From assembly GCF_900105305.1 (NCBI RefSeq), contig NZ_LT629765.1:248001-312000 (forward strand): a stretch of DNA of 64,000 bases, in the 5' to 3' direction. This document shows positions 11,439 to 20,512 of the stretch, piece by piece. Below the pieces are notes generated by a model, which did not search any database, was not told the DNA's origin, and saw nothing but the letters and a program-made list of their open reading frames with translations. Numbering within the stretch: position 1 is the stretch's first letter; the number at the start of each line of letters is the position of its first letter. This DNA comes from Corynebacterium timonense (GTDB taxonomy: Bacteria > Actinomycetota > Actinomycetes > Mycobacteriales > Mycobacteriaceae). Both the position numbers and the translations under genes were made by a program.

Positions 11439-12538
11439 CCGCGACCCTCGCCGCCGACGCCTTCACCGCACGCGGGGCGGGAATGCGCATCGCCTTCGTC
11501 GCCCCGGCCCGCTACCCCGTGCGCGAGCCCTACGCGGGCGGGCTGGAAGCGTTCTGCCACACCCTCGTCGGCGCGCTGCGCGCGGAGGGCCACCACGTGG
11601 ACTTCTATGCCGCGGAAGGCTCTGACGGCAACGTCCACGACTTCCAGCTCCCGGGGGTGGACTGGGGCGAGGACGCCGACGCGGCCACGGATACGACGTA
11701 CCCGCCGGGGGCGAAGGAGCGCGAGGACGCCGCGTTTGCGCGGCTGCGCGCGCACCTCGTCGAGGCAGGCTACGACGTGGTGCACAACAACAGCCTCAAC
11801 CCGTTCATGTTCGCCGGCGCGCACAGCCCGGAGCCGCTGCCCATGGTGACCACGCTGCACACGCCCGCGCTGCCCGAGCTCACCGCGGCGATCCGCGGGG
11901 CTGGGGATCTCGCCGGACGGTTCGCGGCCGTCAGCCCACGCACCGCGCGGTCGTGGACGATCCCGCATCCCGTGCACGTCATCCCGAACGGCGTGGACGT
12001 CTCGGCGTGGCGCCCCGGCCCCGGCGGCGCCAGCGCGGTGTGGTTCGGGCGGCTCGTGCCCGAAAAGGGCGCGCACCTAGCCATCGACGCGTGCCGCCTC
12101 GTCGGTATTCCGCTGCTGCTCGCCGGGCGCATGGGCGACCGCGAGTACTTTCGGGGTGAGATCGAGCCGCGCCTCGACGCGACGCAGGCGCGGTGGCTCG
12201 GGGAGCTCTCCCACGCCGAGCTGCGTTCCCTCGTCGGGCACTGCGCGGTCAGCGTGGTCACGCCGCGCTGGGAGGAACCGTTCGGGCTCGTCGCTTTCGA
12301 GTCGATGGCCTGCGGCACCCCCGTCGCGGCCTTCGACAGGGGAGGCATGGGTGAGCTGCTGCGCTTCGCGCCGGCCGCTCTCGCCGAGCCTGACGACGTC
12401 GAATCGCTCGCGCGCGCGATCAGCGCCGCGCTGGGGCTGAGCCGCGGCCACGTCCGCGAGTGGGTGGCGCGCCGCTACAGCCTGGCGCGGACCGCGCGCC
12501 GCTACACCGCCCTGTACAAAGAGGTCGCGCTGAGATGA
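11435..12538 (+). CDS. GT4 family glycosyltransferase
   Basis: The product has 367 residues. The N-terminal Rossmann domain has PYAGGLEAFCHTLVGALR; the C-terminal domain begins at WFGRLVPEKGAHLAID and carries the GT4 motif EEPFGLVAFESMACGTPV near residue 284, with the two conserved Glu spaced by seven residues. It is likely a retaining nucleotide-sugar glycosyltransferase acting on a lipid-linked or wall glycan. A second ATG at residue 17 (MRIAFVAP) is a possible start, but the first ATG gives the ATGA overlap seen across this operon. Confidence 0.88.
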   Translation: MTATLAADAFTARGAGMRIAFVAPARYPVREPYAGGLEAFCHTLVGALRAEGHHVDFYAAEGSDGNVHDFQLPGVDWGEDADAATDTTYPPGAKEREDAAFARLRAHLVEAGYDVVHNNSLNPFMFAGAHSPEPLPMVTTLHTPALPELTAAIRGAGDLAGRFAAVSPRTARSWTIPHPVHVIPNGVDVSAWRPGPGGASAVWFGRLVPEKGAHLAIDACRLVGIPLLLAGRMGDREYFRGEIEPRLDATQARWLGELSHAELRSLVGHCAVSVVTPRWEEPFGLVAFESMACGTPVAAFDRGGMGELLRFAPAALAEPDDVESLARAISAALGLSRGHVREWVARRYSLARTARRYTALYKEVALR

Positions 12539-14310
12539 CCCGCACGGTTGGCATCTACGCTCACCATCACGGCTCCGGGCACATGCTGCGCTGCCGGGAG
12601 ATCAAGCGCGAGCTGGCAGGGCTGGGCTATCAGGCCGTGATCCTGTCGACCCGCCCAGACGCCGACGTCGTGCTGCCCGACGACGCCCTCCCCGACGGGG
12701 CCGTGGGAGGGGCCGACATCACGGCGGGCGGCACCCTCCACTTCGCGCCGGTGGGCGGCCGGGGGCTGCGCGAGCGCGCCGCGGCCGTCTCCCGCTGGGT
12801 GGCCGAGAGCGACCCGGTGGCTTTCTACGTCGATGTTTCGGTCGAGGTCGCGCTGCAGGTGCGGCTGGCCGGGGTGCCCGTGGTCACCCTCGCCATGCCC
12901 GGGGTGCGCGACGACGCGGCACACCAGCTCGGCTACAGCCAGGCCGCGGCCATCGTCGCCGCGTGGCCCTCGTGGGTGCCCCTCCCACCCCACCTGGAGG
13001 CCCACGCCTCGCGGGTGCACCGCGTCGGCGGCATCTCGCGGTTGCGCCCCCTGCCAGGGGTGGACAGGGACCCGCGCCACGTGGTCGTCATGGCGGGCGA
13101 GGGCGGCTCGACGTGGCAGGCCGACACGTGGCGGGCCGTGGAACGCGCCTGCCCGGAGTACCGCTTCACCTTCCTCACCGGGAAGAACCGCGTCGCCGAC
13201 CCGACCGAGGCGCTGGCCGGGGCGGGCGTCGCCGTCATCGCGGGCGGGCAGAATTCCGTCGCTGACGTGGCTGCCGTGGGAACGCCCGCGGTGGTGCTGC
13301 CCCAGCCGCGCCCCTTCGCCGAGCAGGCCGCGACCGCCCGCGTGCTTAGCGACGCCGCACTCGCCGTCGTCCCCGACTCCTTCCCCGCCCCGTCGCGGTG
13401 GCCGCGTCTGCTGGAGAGCGCAGCGGCTCGCCGCCCCGACTGGGCGCGCTGGGAGACGGACGGCGCCGCGCGCCGGGCGGCGGAGGTGATCGCCGGGGTC
13501 GCCGAGGCGCGCCCACGGGGCAGGAGCGCGGTGCTCACGCTGGCTGACGCCTCCCGCGCCGGGCACCTGAACAACCAGATCAGCCTCTTCCCGCAGGGCC
13601 CCGACCACGTCACCGCCGCCCTGTCCGACCCGGTAGAACTCGCCCGGGCTGTGCCGGGGACCCACGTCGTGGACGCCCCGGCGGGCAACCTCGCCGCTGC
13701 GCGCAACCGGGCGGCGCGCGCCGCCGTCGAGCGCGACGCCGACACCTTGTTCTTCCTCGACGCCGACTGCGTCGCCTCAACCGAGTTGACCTCGTTGTAC
13801 GCCGAGGCGTTGCGGCGCCACCCCGACGCCGTCGTCGCCGGGCCCGTGACCTACATGAAGCCCGGCGAGCTGCGCACCACCCGGCCGGACCCGCACCCCG
13901 CGCGCCCCGCCCCGCCGCCGGGGGAGACGACGCTCGCGCGGGACTACGACCTCTTCTGGTCCTTGTCGTTCGCCATGACGGCCGCGACGTGGCGGCGCAT
14001 CGAGGCACTGTTCGGTGGCTTCGACGAGGCGTTCACCGGGTACGGCGGGGAGGACACGGACTTCGCCCGAAACCTAAAAGCCCACGGCATCGCGTTGTAC
14101 TGGGTGGGAGGGGCGCACGCCTTCCACCAGTGGCACCCCGTGTCGTCGCCGCCGTGGGAGCACCTCGACGACATCCTCGCCAACGGCGCCCACTTCCGCT
14201 CCAAGTGGGGTCACTGGCCCATGGAGGGGTGGCTGCGCGCCTTCGAGCGGGCGGGTGCCGTCGAATGCGTCGACGGAGAGTGGCGGCGGACCGGTCAGTC
14301 CTCCTCGTAG
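12535..14310 (+). CDS. fused GT28 (MurG-like) and GT2 glycosyltransferase
   Basis: This single 591-residue frame joins two enzymes. Residues 1 to about 325 resemble MurG/GT28: HHHGSGHMLRC at the N-terminus and GGQNSVADV with VGTPAVVLPQPRPFAEQ in the donor site. Residues from about 335 resemble a GT2 or galactosyltransferase-like domain: NLAAARNRAA, the DXD motif in FLDADC, and GYGGEDTDFARN. The joined domains suggest two consecutive sugar additions by one protein. There is no frameshift at the junction. It ends the rightward operon and overlaps the convergent reductase by 16 bp. Confidence 0.82.
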   Translation: MTRTVGIYAHHHGSGHMLRCREIKRELAGLGYQAVILSTRPDADVVLPDDALPDGAVGGADITAGGTLHFAPVGGRGLRERAAAVSRWVAESDPVAFYVDVSVEVALQVRLAGVPVVTLAMPGVRDDAAHQLGYSQAAAIVAAWPSWVPLPPHLEAHASRVHRVGGISRLRPLPGVDRDPRHVVVMAGEGGSTWQADTWRAVERACPEYRFTFLTGKNRVADPTEALAGAGVAVIAGGQNSVADVAAVGTPAVVLPQPRPFAEQAATARVLSDAALAVVPDSFPAPSRWPRLLESAAARRPDWARWETDGAARRAAEVIAGVAEARPRGRSAVLTLADASRAGHLNNQISLFPQGPDHVTAALSDPVELARAVPGTHVVDAPAGNLAAARNRAARAAVERDADTLFFLDADCVASTELTSLYAEALRRHPDAVVAGPVTYMKPGELRTTRPDPHPARPAPPPGETTLARDYDLFWSLSFAMTAATWRRIEALFGGFDEAFTGYGGEDTDFARNLKAHGIALYWVGGAHAFHQWHPVSSPPWEHLDDILANGAHFRSKWGHWPMEGWLRAFERAGAVECVDGEWRRTGQSSS

Positions 14311-15125
14311 TGCGCCGGGTGCGGCCCCTTGCGCCCGGCTTCTCCCTGATCGAGCGCGTCGAGGCGCGCCATCTCCTGTTCGGTGAGCTCAAAGCTGGTC
14401 GTCGCGAGGTTTTCCCGCATCCGCTGCGCTGTGGAGGTCTTGGGGAAGACAACGACGCCGTTTTGCAGGTGCCAGCGCAGCACCACCTGCGCCGGGCTCA
14501 CGCCGCGCGCGCGGGCGATGTCGACGACATCCGGCAGGTCCGCGGGGCTGTAGTAGCCCCCGCCGAGCGGGCCCCAGCCCTCGATGACGATGCCGCGGGC
14601 GCGCATAGCCTCGCGTACGGGCCGGTTCTGGAACAGCGGGTGCAGCTCCACCTGGTTTACCGCCGGGGTGACGCCCGTTTCAGCGTCCAGCCTGTCTAGG
14701 TGCTCCGGGCCGAAGTTGGACACGCCGATGGAGGTGGCCAGCCCGTCGGCGCGCAGCTCGATCAGCGTTTCCCAGGCGGTGACGTACAGGTCCTGGGCGG
14801 GCCGCGGCCAGTGGATGAGGTACAGGTCCACCCTGTCCAGCTGGAGCGTGTCCAAGGAACGCGCGAGCGCGGCGCGGGCGTCGTCGTGGCTGTCGTTCCA
14901 CAGCTTCGTCGTGATGTAGAGCTCCTCGCGCGGGACGCCCGTGGCGGCGAGGGCGCGGCCGACGCCCTCCTCGTTGTGGTAGATGTGCGCGGTGTCGAAG
15001 TGCCGGTAGCCGGCCTCGAGGGCGGCTTCCACGGTGCGTTGCGCCTCGGCGGGGTCGACCCGGCACAGTCCGTAGCCGAGTTGGGGGATGGATGTGGCGT
15101 CGTTAAGCGAGATGCGAGGGATCAT
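14295..15125 (-). CDS. aldo/keto reductase (2,5-diketo-D-gluconate reductase type)
   Basis: The 276-residue TIM-barrel oxidoreductase has the full AKR tetrad: Asp in FDTAHIY near residue 44 with Tyr a few residues later, Lys in TTKLWN near residue 73, and His in LIHWPRP near residue 105. The NADPH-binding segment VFPKTS is near residue 226. It reduces aldehydes or ketones with NADPH in the cytoplasm; the exact substrate is not predictable. The length is normal for the family. Confidence 0.9.
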   Translation of the reverse strand: MIPRISLNDATSIPQLGYGLCRVDPAEAQRTVEAALEAGYRHFDTAHIYHNEEGVGRALAATGVPREELYITTKLWNDSHDDARAALARSLDTLQLDRVDLYLIHWPRPAQDLYVTAWETLIELRADGLATSIGVSNFGPEHLDRLDAETGVTPAVNQVELHPLFQNRPVREAMRARGIVIEGWGPLGGGYYSPADLPDVVDIARARGVSPAQVVLRWHLQNGVVVFPKTSTAQRMRENLATTSFELTEQEMARLDALDQGEAGRKGPHPAHYEED

Positions 15126-15134
15126 GCGACCACG

Positions 15135-16724
15135 TTAGCGGTTGGAGACCGTACCCGTGAGCCGTGCGAGCGGGGCGGCGACGGCGGGCCGGGCCCCCCA
15201 CAGCGCCAGACCGATCAACGCGGCGGCGAAGAGGAAGAACACCGTGCCGGTCCAGTCGGTGGCGTACACGCTCGGGTCGACGTCGCCGCGCGCGGCGAAC
15301 ATCGCGTTGAGGTTGCGGCGCAGGCCTGTCGACGCCACGAGCAGCACGTGGACGATGATGAAGCCCACGAAGAACAGCATGGTGGGGAAGTGCAGCGCGC
15401 GAGCGGTACGGCGCGAAAAGAACGTCCAGCCCGCGGGCCACCACGGGCTCATGCGCAGGCCCGAGACCGCCGCGATGGGGCTGGCGATGAAGATGACGGC
15501 GAAGTACGTCAGCTCCTGTAGCGCGTTGTAGTGCACCCACGCGTTGTCCGTCGGCCACTCCAGGGAGAGGAACTGTAGGCCAGCGGAGACGGCGTTGGGG
15601 ATGGCCTCCCAGCTGGTGGGCACCACACGCATCCATTGGCCCGTGGTAAACAGCAGGATGTAGAACACCGCGCCGAGGGCAAGCCAGAGCAGGTCGAGCA
15701 TGAGGTGCATCCACAGCGTCAGCGAGATCTTCGCGCGCGGGTTGCCCGTGGGAGCCCAGTACGCGGCGGGCCGGCGTTCGCGCCGCACCCGCAGGCCGGT
15801 GGAGATGATAAGGGCCATGAGGAACATGTTGAAAAAGTGCGCCCAGTTCAGCCACGCCGGCAGGCCCACGGGGGCGTCGTCGGGTAGGGGCTGCACCCCG
15901 TCGTAGCGCGCGATGAACTCCCCGCCCGCGTCCGAGGCAAGGAGGAACCGCGCCGCCAGCACACCCAGGCCGAGCACGAAGAGGGCGAGCGCAACGCCGC
16001 CGATCCAACGCGCGGCGCGCGAGCCGCGGCGAAAAGCAGCTCGCTGAGCGACGCCCTCAGAGCGCGCCGGGGTCGCCACCGGCTGCTCGGCGGCAGCCTC
16101 GCGCGCGGGTTCCTCGCCGCGCGCCCAGGCTGAGCCCTCGGGGGCGGCCTGCTCCTCGGCGCCCACCGGGGTGCTCTCGGCGACCGGCGCGGTCTCGGCC
16201 GGTGGTGCCTCGGCCGGTGGTGCCTCGGTCGGCGCTGCCTCGGCCGGTGCTGACTCGACCAGCGCCTCGCCCTGAGGCGGGAAGGGCTCACCGCCTGGCA
16301 CGCGCGGCAAACCGCGGCGCAGGGGGACAGCGACGAGGTCCTGGGCCGCGCCGTCCGCTGTGGTATCCGGCAGCGCCGGTGCTGCCTCGACCAGCGCCTC
16401 GCCCTCCGGCGGGAAGGGCTCACCGCCTGGCACGCGCGGCAAACCGCGGCGCAGGGGGACAGCGACGAGGTCCTGGGCCGCGCCGTCCGCTGTGGTATCC
16501 GGCAGCGCCGGTGCTGCCTCGACCAGCGCCTCGCCCTCCGGCGGGAAGGGCTCACCGCCCGGCACGCGCGGCAAACCGCGGCGCAGGGGGACAGCGACCA
16601 GCTCACCGGAGTCGCGCTCGGTGGGGTGAAGCGCGGGGTCGTCGAGGTCGGCGGTTGTGCCAGCTGGGGGCCAGGCCTCCCCGCCTACGAGGCGGGGAAG
16701 GCCGCGACGGAGGGTGACCTGCAC
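15135..16724 (-). CDS. cytochrome b561-type membrane protein with repeated N-terminal tail
   Basis: This encodes 529 residues. Residues 1-200 are a cytoplasm-like, Pro/Ala/Glu-rich tail with the motif LRRGLPR-x-x-GGE-x-x-PP four times; copies 2-4 sit in 44-residue units, of which the first two are near-identical. From about residue 233 there are about six membrane spans with candidate haem-ligating His in LNWAHFFN, LWMHLML, VHYNALQE, ALHFPTM and IIVHVLL. The domain resembles b-type cytochromes of the formate dehydrogenase gamma/b561 group, which pass electrons to quinone. It lies 36 bp downstream of etfA in the same direction, suggesting a link to ETF electron transfer, which is inference. 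Confidence 0.78.
   Translation of the reverse strand: MQVTLRRGLPRLVGGEAWPPAGTTADLDDPALHPTERDSGELVAVPLRRGLPRVPGGEPFPPEGEALVEAAPALPDTTADGAAQDLVAVPLRRGLPRVPGGEPFPPEGEALVEAAPALPDTTADGAAQDLVAVPLRRGLPRVPGGEPFPPQGEALVESAPAEAAPTEAPPAEAPPAETAPVAESTPVGAEEQAAPEGSAWARGEEPAREAAAEQPVATPARSEGVAQRAAFRRGSRAARWIGGVALALFVLGLGVLAARFLLASDAGGEFIARYDGVQPLPDDAPVGLPAWLNWAHFFNMFLMALIISTGLRVRRERRPAAYWAPTGNPRAKISLTLWMHLMLDLLWLALGAVFYILLFTTGQWMRVVPTSWEAIPNAVSAGLQFLSLEWPTDNAWVHYNALQELTYFAVIFIASPIAAVSGLRMSPWWPAGWTFFSRRTARALHFPTMLFFVGFIIVHVLLVASTGLRRNLNAMFAARGDVDPSVYATDWTGTVFFLFAAALIGLALWGARPAVAAPLARLTGTVSNR
16338..16601 (-). repeat. two tandem 132-bp near-identical units inside the cytochrome gene
   Basis: Unit 1 occupies 16470-16601 and unit 2 16338-16469, each encoding the same 44 residues beginning LVAVPLRRGLPRVPGGE. 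A third copy starts at 16337 and diverges after about 25 codons. Near identity at DNA level points to recent duplication and probable copy-number variation between strains. It may also be a weak point for assembly. Confidence 0.9.
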
Positions 16725-16760
16725 TGCGGAAAGTCCTTTACTTGACGTGCGTGATGAGCG

Positions 16761-17699
16761 TTACTTGCGGGAATCCAGCTCGGCAATGAGCTGGGGGACG
16801 ACATCGAAGATGTCGCCGACGATGCCGAAGTCTGCGATCTCGAAGATCGGGGCGTCCGGGTCGTTGTTCACGGCCACGATCGTGTCGGAGGTCTGCATGC
16901 CCACCAGGTGCTGCACGGCCCCCGAGATGCCGAGGCCGATGTAGAGCTTGGGGCTGATCAGTACTCCGGTCTGGCCGATCTGCGCCTCGTAGGGCACCTG
17001 GTCCTCGTCCACCGCGGAGCGGGTGGCGCCGACCGCCGCGCCAAGGGCGTCGGCGAGGCCGCCGACGAGCTCTTCGAAGGTGTCCGCGTCGCCGAGGGAG
17101 ACGCCGCCGGCGACGACTTTGTCGGCCGTGGCGAGGTCGGGGCGCGGGGAGGTGCGCTCGATTGGCGTCACCTTTGTCACCGTGGCGCTGCGGCGCCCGC
17201 TCGCCTGGACATCGAGGTTCTCGACGGTCAGGAGCGAGGGGTCGACGGCCTCCGAGCGCGCGTCGATCGAGCCGGGGCGGATGGTCACCACAGGCGCCGA
17301 GTGCGTCGCGGCGGCGACGCTGGTGTAGGCACCGCCGTAGTTGGAGTGGTCGGTGACCACGCCTTCGGCGTCGCGGCGCAGGCCGACGGCGTCGGTGAGC
17401 AGCGCCTTGCGGCGGCGCACCGCGAAGCGGGCGGCGGCGTCGCGGCCGGTCACCGTGTGCGACAGGACGACGGCGGCGGGAAAGGTGAGGTCGAAGGCGG
17501 CCTCGATGGCGTCGACAAGCGAGTGCTCGTGATCGACGACGAGGACGCGCGCTGCGCCGAGCTGGCCGAGCTCGGTGGCGCTGCCCGCCGAGGTGGTGAG
17601 CGCGACGGGCGTGCCGATGGTGCTGGCCGCGCCGATCAGCTCAGCGGCGGTGGCCGCCGGCTCGGCGACGACGAGGACGTACGTGCTGGGGGTGGTCAT
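16761..17699 (-). CDS. etfA: electron transfer flavoprotein alpha subunit
   Basis: The 312-residue protein binds FAD and with EtfB carries electrons from acyl-CoA and other dehydrogenases to the membrane. The C-terminal FAD domain is clear: GQTGVLISPKLYIGLGISGA near residue 239, then NNDPDAPIFEIADFGIVGD. Upstream etfB is 13 bp away in the same direction. A b-type cytochrome gene follows, so this may be a local route from ETF to quinone. Confidence 0.95.
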   Translation of the reverse strand: MTTPSTYVLVVAEPAATAAELIGAASTIGTPVALTTSAGSATELGQLGAARVLVVDHEHSLVDAIEAAFDLTFPAAVVLSHTVTGRDAAARFAVRRRKALLTDAVGLRRDAEGVVTDHSNYGGAYTSVAAATHSAPVVTIRPGSIDARSEAVDPSLLTVENLDVQASGRRSATVTKVTPIERTSPRPDLATADKVVAGGVSLGDADTFEELVGGLADALGAAVGATRSAVDEDQVPYEAQIGQTGVLISPKLYIGLGISGAVQHLVGMQTSDTIVAVNNDPDAPIFEIADFGIVGDIFDVVPQLIAELDSRK

Positions 17700-17712
17700 G
17701 CGCCGCTCCTTT

Positions 17713-18486
17713 CTAGATGAGGCCCTTGGCCTGCAGGAAGTCCGCGAGCTTAGCCGCAGCCTCGGAATTTCCGTTGATGATCTCGCCGCGCTCGCGGGCT
17801 GGGCGGCGCTCGATGCTCACCATGATGGAACGGGCCCGCGACCAGTCCTCGGCGTCGACGCCGAGGTCGGCCAGCGACAGTGTGGCCAGCTCCTTCTTCT
17901 TCGCGGCCATGAGCCCCTTGAAGTTGGGGAAGCGGGCATCGGGGAATTCGTCGGAGACGGCGACGACCGCGGGGAGCTCGGCCTCGAGCTCAACGATGGC
18001 GCCGTCTCCCGCCTGGGTGGCGCGCACCGTGGAGCCCTCGACAGTGAGGTCCGTGAGGTTGGTCAGCGCGGGGTAGTCGAGCAGCTCCCCGACAAGCGAG
18101 GCCATCACGCCCCCGCCCCCGTCGGAGGAGATGCTGCCCGCGACGACGAGGTCGTAGTCGTTCGCGCGGATCGCCGCGGCCAGGGCCTCGGCGGTCAGCG
18201 TCGCGTCGGCGCCGACGAGCGCGTCGTCGGAGATGATGTGGGCGTCCGCGGCGCCCATCGCGATGGCTTTGCGCACGCTGCCCGCCACGGACTCCGCGCC
18301 GACGCTTATGATCTCGACGCTCGAGCCTTCGTTGCTCTCTGCGATGCGCAGCGCGGCTTCGACGGCGCGCTCGCCGACCTCGTCCGCGACGACGTCCCCG
18401 GAGCGCTCGGTGAGCCCCGTCTCCAGGTTCATCTCGCGGTCGCTGTAGGTATCCGGGACTTCCTTCAGCAGCACGGCTATGCGCAT
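17713..18486 (-). CDS. etfB: electron transfer flavoprotein beta subunit
   Basis: The 257-residue partner of EtfA starts MRIAVLLKEVPDT and contains the AMP-binding signature region, with GSISSDGGGGVM near residue 116 and the conserved ETF-beta pattern VRATQAGDGAIVE and FPNFKGLMAAKKK in the second half. It forms the ETF heterodimer with the next gene. The start at 18486 follows AGGAG. Length and order (etfB then etfA) are standard. Confidence 0.95.
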   Translation of the reverse strand: MRIAVLLKEVPDTYSDREMNLETGLTERSGDVVADEVGERAVEAALRIAESNEGSSVEIISVGAESVAGSVRKAIAMGAADAHIISDDALVGADATLTAEALAAAIRANDYDLVVAGSISSDGGGGVMASLVGELLDYPALTNLTDLTVEGSTVRATQAGDGAIVELEAELPAVVAVSDEFPDARFPNFKGLMAAKKKELATLSLADLGVDAEDWSRARSIMVSIERRPARERGEIINGNSEAAAKLADFLQAKGLI

Positions 18487-18590
18487 CGCGGCTCCTTTCG
18501 CATTCGCTTCACGACGCCGACGAGTCTACCGCCACCCCCGGACACCTCCCTCATCCGGCTCAGCCGGGTTTAGCCGGTTCGAACCGGGAT

Positions 18591-19388
18591 TCAGCCTGGG
18601 AAGCGCGGCGCGCGGCGCTCGCGGAACGCGGAGACCCCTTCCCGGTGCTCGGCGGTTCCCCGCAGCCGCGTCTGGATCTGCGCCTCTGTGGCCAGCGACT
18701 GCGATAACCCGGCCAGACTCGCCTGGTTAACGGCGGCTTTCGCACGCCCGAGCGCTTCGCGCGGCGAGCCGACGAGGCTGTCGGCGATCTCGCGGGCGCG
18801 GGCGAGGGCGTCTGGGGCGACCTCGGCGACAAGCCCATACTCGTGCGCCTCCGCGGCCGGGATGCGTGAATGTAAAAGCGCCATCGCCATCGCGCGGTGG
18901 CGCCCGACCGACGCCGCGAGGGTGACGGCGGCGCCGCCGTCGGGGATGAGCCCGATCTTGGTGAAGGGGATCGTAAAGAAGGCGTTCTCGCCGGCGATGA
19001 TGATGTCGGCGAGGAAGGCCACCGAGGCGCCGATGCCGGCGCAGGCGCCCTCGACGGCCGCGATGACTGGCAACGGCGAGCGCGTGAGTACGCCCGCCAT
19101 GTATTCGATGTCGTAGAGCGTGTCGGCGACGCCCATCTCGGGCGGCGAGTCTGCGGCCGCGCCCGCGAAGGCGTCGACGTCCATGCCGGAGCTAAATGCC
19201 GTGGAGTCGCCGGTGATGATGACGGCGCGGATGGAGGCGTCGTTGCTGGCCGAGCGGACGAGGTCCCCGATGGCGCGGTAGGAGTCGGGCTGGAGCGCGC
19301 CCCGCTTGGCGGGGTTGTCGATGGTGATGGTCAGCGTCGACCCCTCGACGGCGGCGGAGATGACGCCGCGGGCGAACGAGGTATCCAT
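18591..19388 (-). CDS. enoyl-CoA hydratase/isomerase family protein
   Basis: This encodes 265 residues of the crotonase fold. The oxyanion-hole segments are present: FSSGMDVDAF near residue 68 and VEGACAGIGASVA near residue 114. The residue following the second loop (ENAFFTIPFTKIGLIPDGG) has a Gly/Asp region where hydratases carry a Glu. This could mean an isomerase or another crotonase activity, so the precise reaction is left open. The ATG at 19388 lies just 2 bp after the stop of the preceding gene, so the two are co-transcribed. Likely acts in fatty-acid or aromatic CoA catabolism along with etfAB. Confidence 0.85.
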   Translation of the reverse strand: MDTSFARGVISAAVEGSTLTITIDNPAKRGALQPDSYRAIGDLVRSASNDASIRAVIITGDSTAFSSGMDVDAFAGAAADSPPEMGVADTLYDIEYMAGVLTRSPLPVIAAVEGACAGIGASVAFLADIIIAGENAFFTIPFTKIGLIPDGGAAVTLAASVGRHRAMAMALLHSRIPAAEAHEYGLVAEVAPDALARAREIADSLVGSPREALGRAKAAVNQASLAGLSQSLATEAQIQTRLRGTAEHREGVSAFRERRAPRFPG

Positions 19389-19390
19389 GG

Positions 19391-20371
19391 TTACTGCCCC
19401 ACGAAGCTGGTGAGACGGTTCTGGATGATCTCTACGGCCTCGTCGACAATGCGCGGCACAAGCTCCGCGCAGGTCGGGATGTCGTTGATGAGCCCTTGGC
19501 ACTGTCCGACGGTCCAAATGCCGGCCTCGACGTCGCCCGTCTCGTACACGGTGCGGCCGCGGGCGCCGGCGACAAGATCGCGGATCTCGGGGAAGGCGGC
19601 CCCCTCGTTGAGCTTGGCCACGACCTCGCGCGAGACGCCGTTGGTGGCCACGCGGGAGGTGTTGTTGAGGGTGCGCAGGATGAGTTCGGTGTCGCGCTCG
19701 GAGCGCGCCACGATCTCCTCCTTCACCTTCTGGTGCACCGGGGCTTCCTGGGTGCACAGGAAGCGGGTGCCCATGTTTACGCCCTCGGCGCCGAGGGCGA
19801 GGGCGGCAGCGAGGCCTCGGCCGTCGGCGATGCCGCCCGAGGCGACGAAGGGGACCGTCAGGTGGTCGGCCGCGGCGGGCATGAGCACGAGGCCAGGAAC
19901 GTCGTCCTCGCCGGGGTGGCCCGCGCACTCGAAGCCGTCGATCGACAGGATGTCCACGCCCTTGTTCTGGGCGCTGATGGCGTGGCGCACGGAGGTGCAC
20001 TTGTGGATGACGGTCACGCCCGCGTCTTTCAGCGTGGGCACGAAGTCCGCGGGGTTCGCGCCCGCGGTTTCCACGATGGTGATGCCCTTTTCAATGGCGA
20101 CACGCAGGTACTCGGCGTAGGGCGGCGGGGTGATCGTCGGCAGAATGGTCAGGTTCACGCCGAAGGGCTTGTCCGTGAGCTCGCGGGTGCGGTCAATCTC
20201 CTTGCCCAAGTCTTCCGGGGTCGGCTGGGTCAGCGAGGTGAGGATGCCGAGACCGCCGGCGTTGGAGACGGCGGAGGCGAGCTCCGCCTTGCCAACCCAT
20301 TGCATGCCGCCTTGGATGATGGGGTGCTCGATGCCGAGCATCTCGGTGATACGCGTCGTGAGGTGTGCCAT
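19391..20371 (-). CDS. nitronate monooxygenase-like FMN enzyme (NPD family)
   Basis: The 326-residue TIM-barrel FMN protein has IEHPIIQGGMQWVG at the N-terminus, IDGFECAGHPGEDD near residue 145 (the family GGxxGGH-like region with the His used as base in some members), PFVASGGIADGRG and ALGAEGVNMGTRFL for FMN phosphate binding. Relatives oxidise nitronates, act as FabK-like enoyl reductases, or are misannotated dioxygenases. Context with an enoyl-CoA hydratase and ETF leaves a fatty-acid role possible. The start at 20371 has a good AGGCTCC-type Shine-Dalgarno. Confidence 0.82.
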   Translation of the reverse strand: MAHLTTRITEMLGIEHPIIQGGMQWVGKAELASAVSNAGGLGILTSLTQPTPEDLGKEIDRTRELTDKPFGVNLTILPTITPPPYAEYLRVAIEKGITIVETAGANPADFVPTLKDAGVTVIHKCTSVRHAISAQNKGVDILSIDGFECAGHPGEDDVPGLVLMPAAADHLTVPFVASGGIADGRGLAAALALGAEGVNMGTRFLCTQEAPVHQKVKEEIVARSERDTELILRTLNNTSRVATNGVSREVVAKLNEGAAFPEIRDLVAGARGRTVYETGDVEAGIWTVGQCQGLINDIPTCAELVPRIVDEAVEIIQNRLTSFVGQ

Positions 20372-20512
20372 GGGGAGCCTTTCGGGTGGGGTGCGAGGAC
20401 CTAACGAAACCTCAGAGTATCCCCGTCGGTGTGACGCGCGCAACTACTGACGGACGGTGAGTTCTCCGTTACACGTAACGCATCCCGTGGTTCCCCGGCG
20501 GCAAGACGGGGA

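Noticed and set aside
16202..16717. Rightward open frame over the cytochrome repeats
   Set aside because: Antisense of the repeat units; it mirrors their periodicity and has no start signals.
18591..20000. A 469-residue frame spanning the hydratase and the nitronate-monooxygenase-like gene
   Set aside because: The first part is out of frame with the upstream enzyme; two ordinary genes explain the region.
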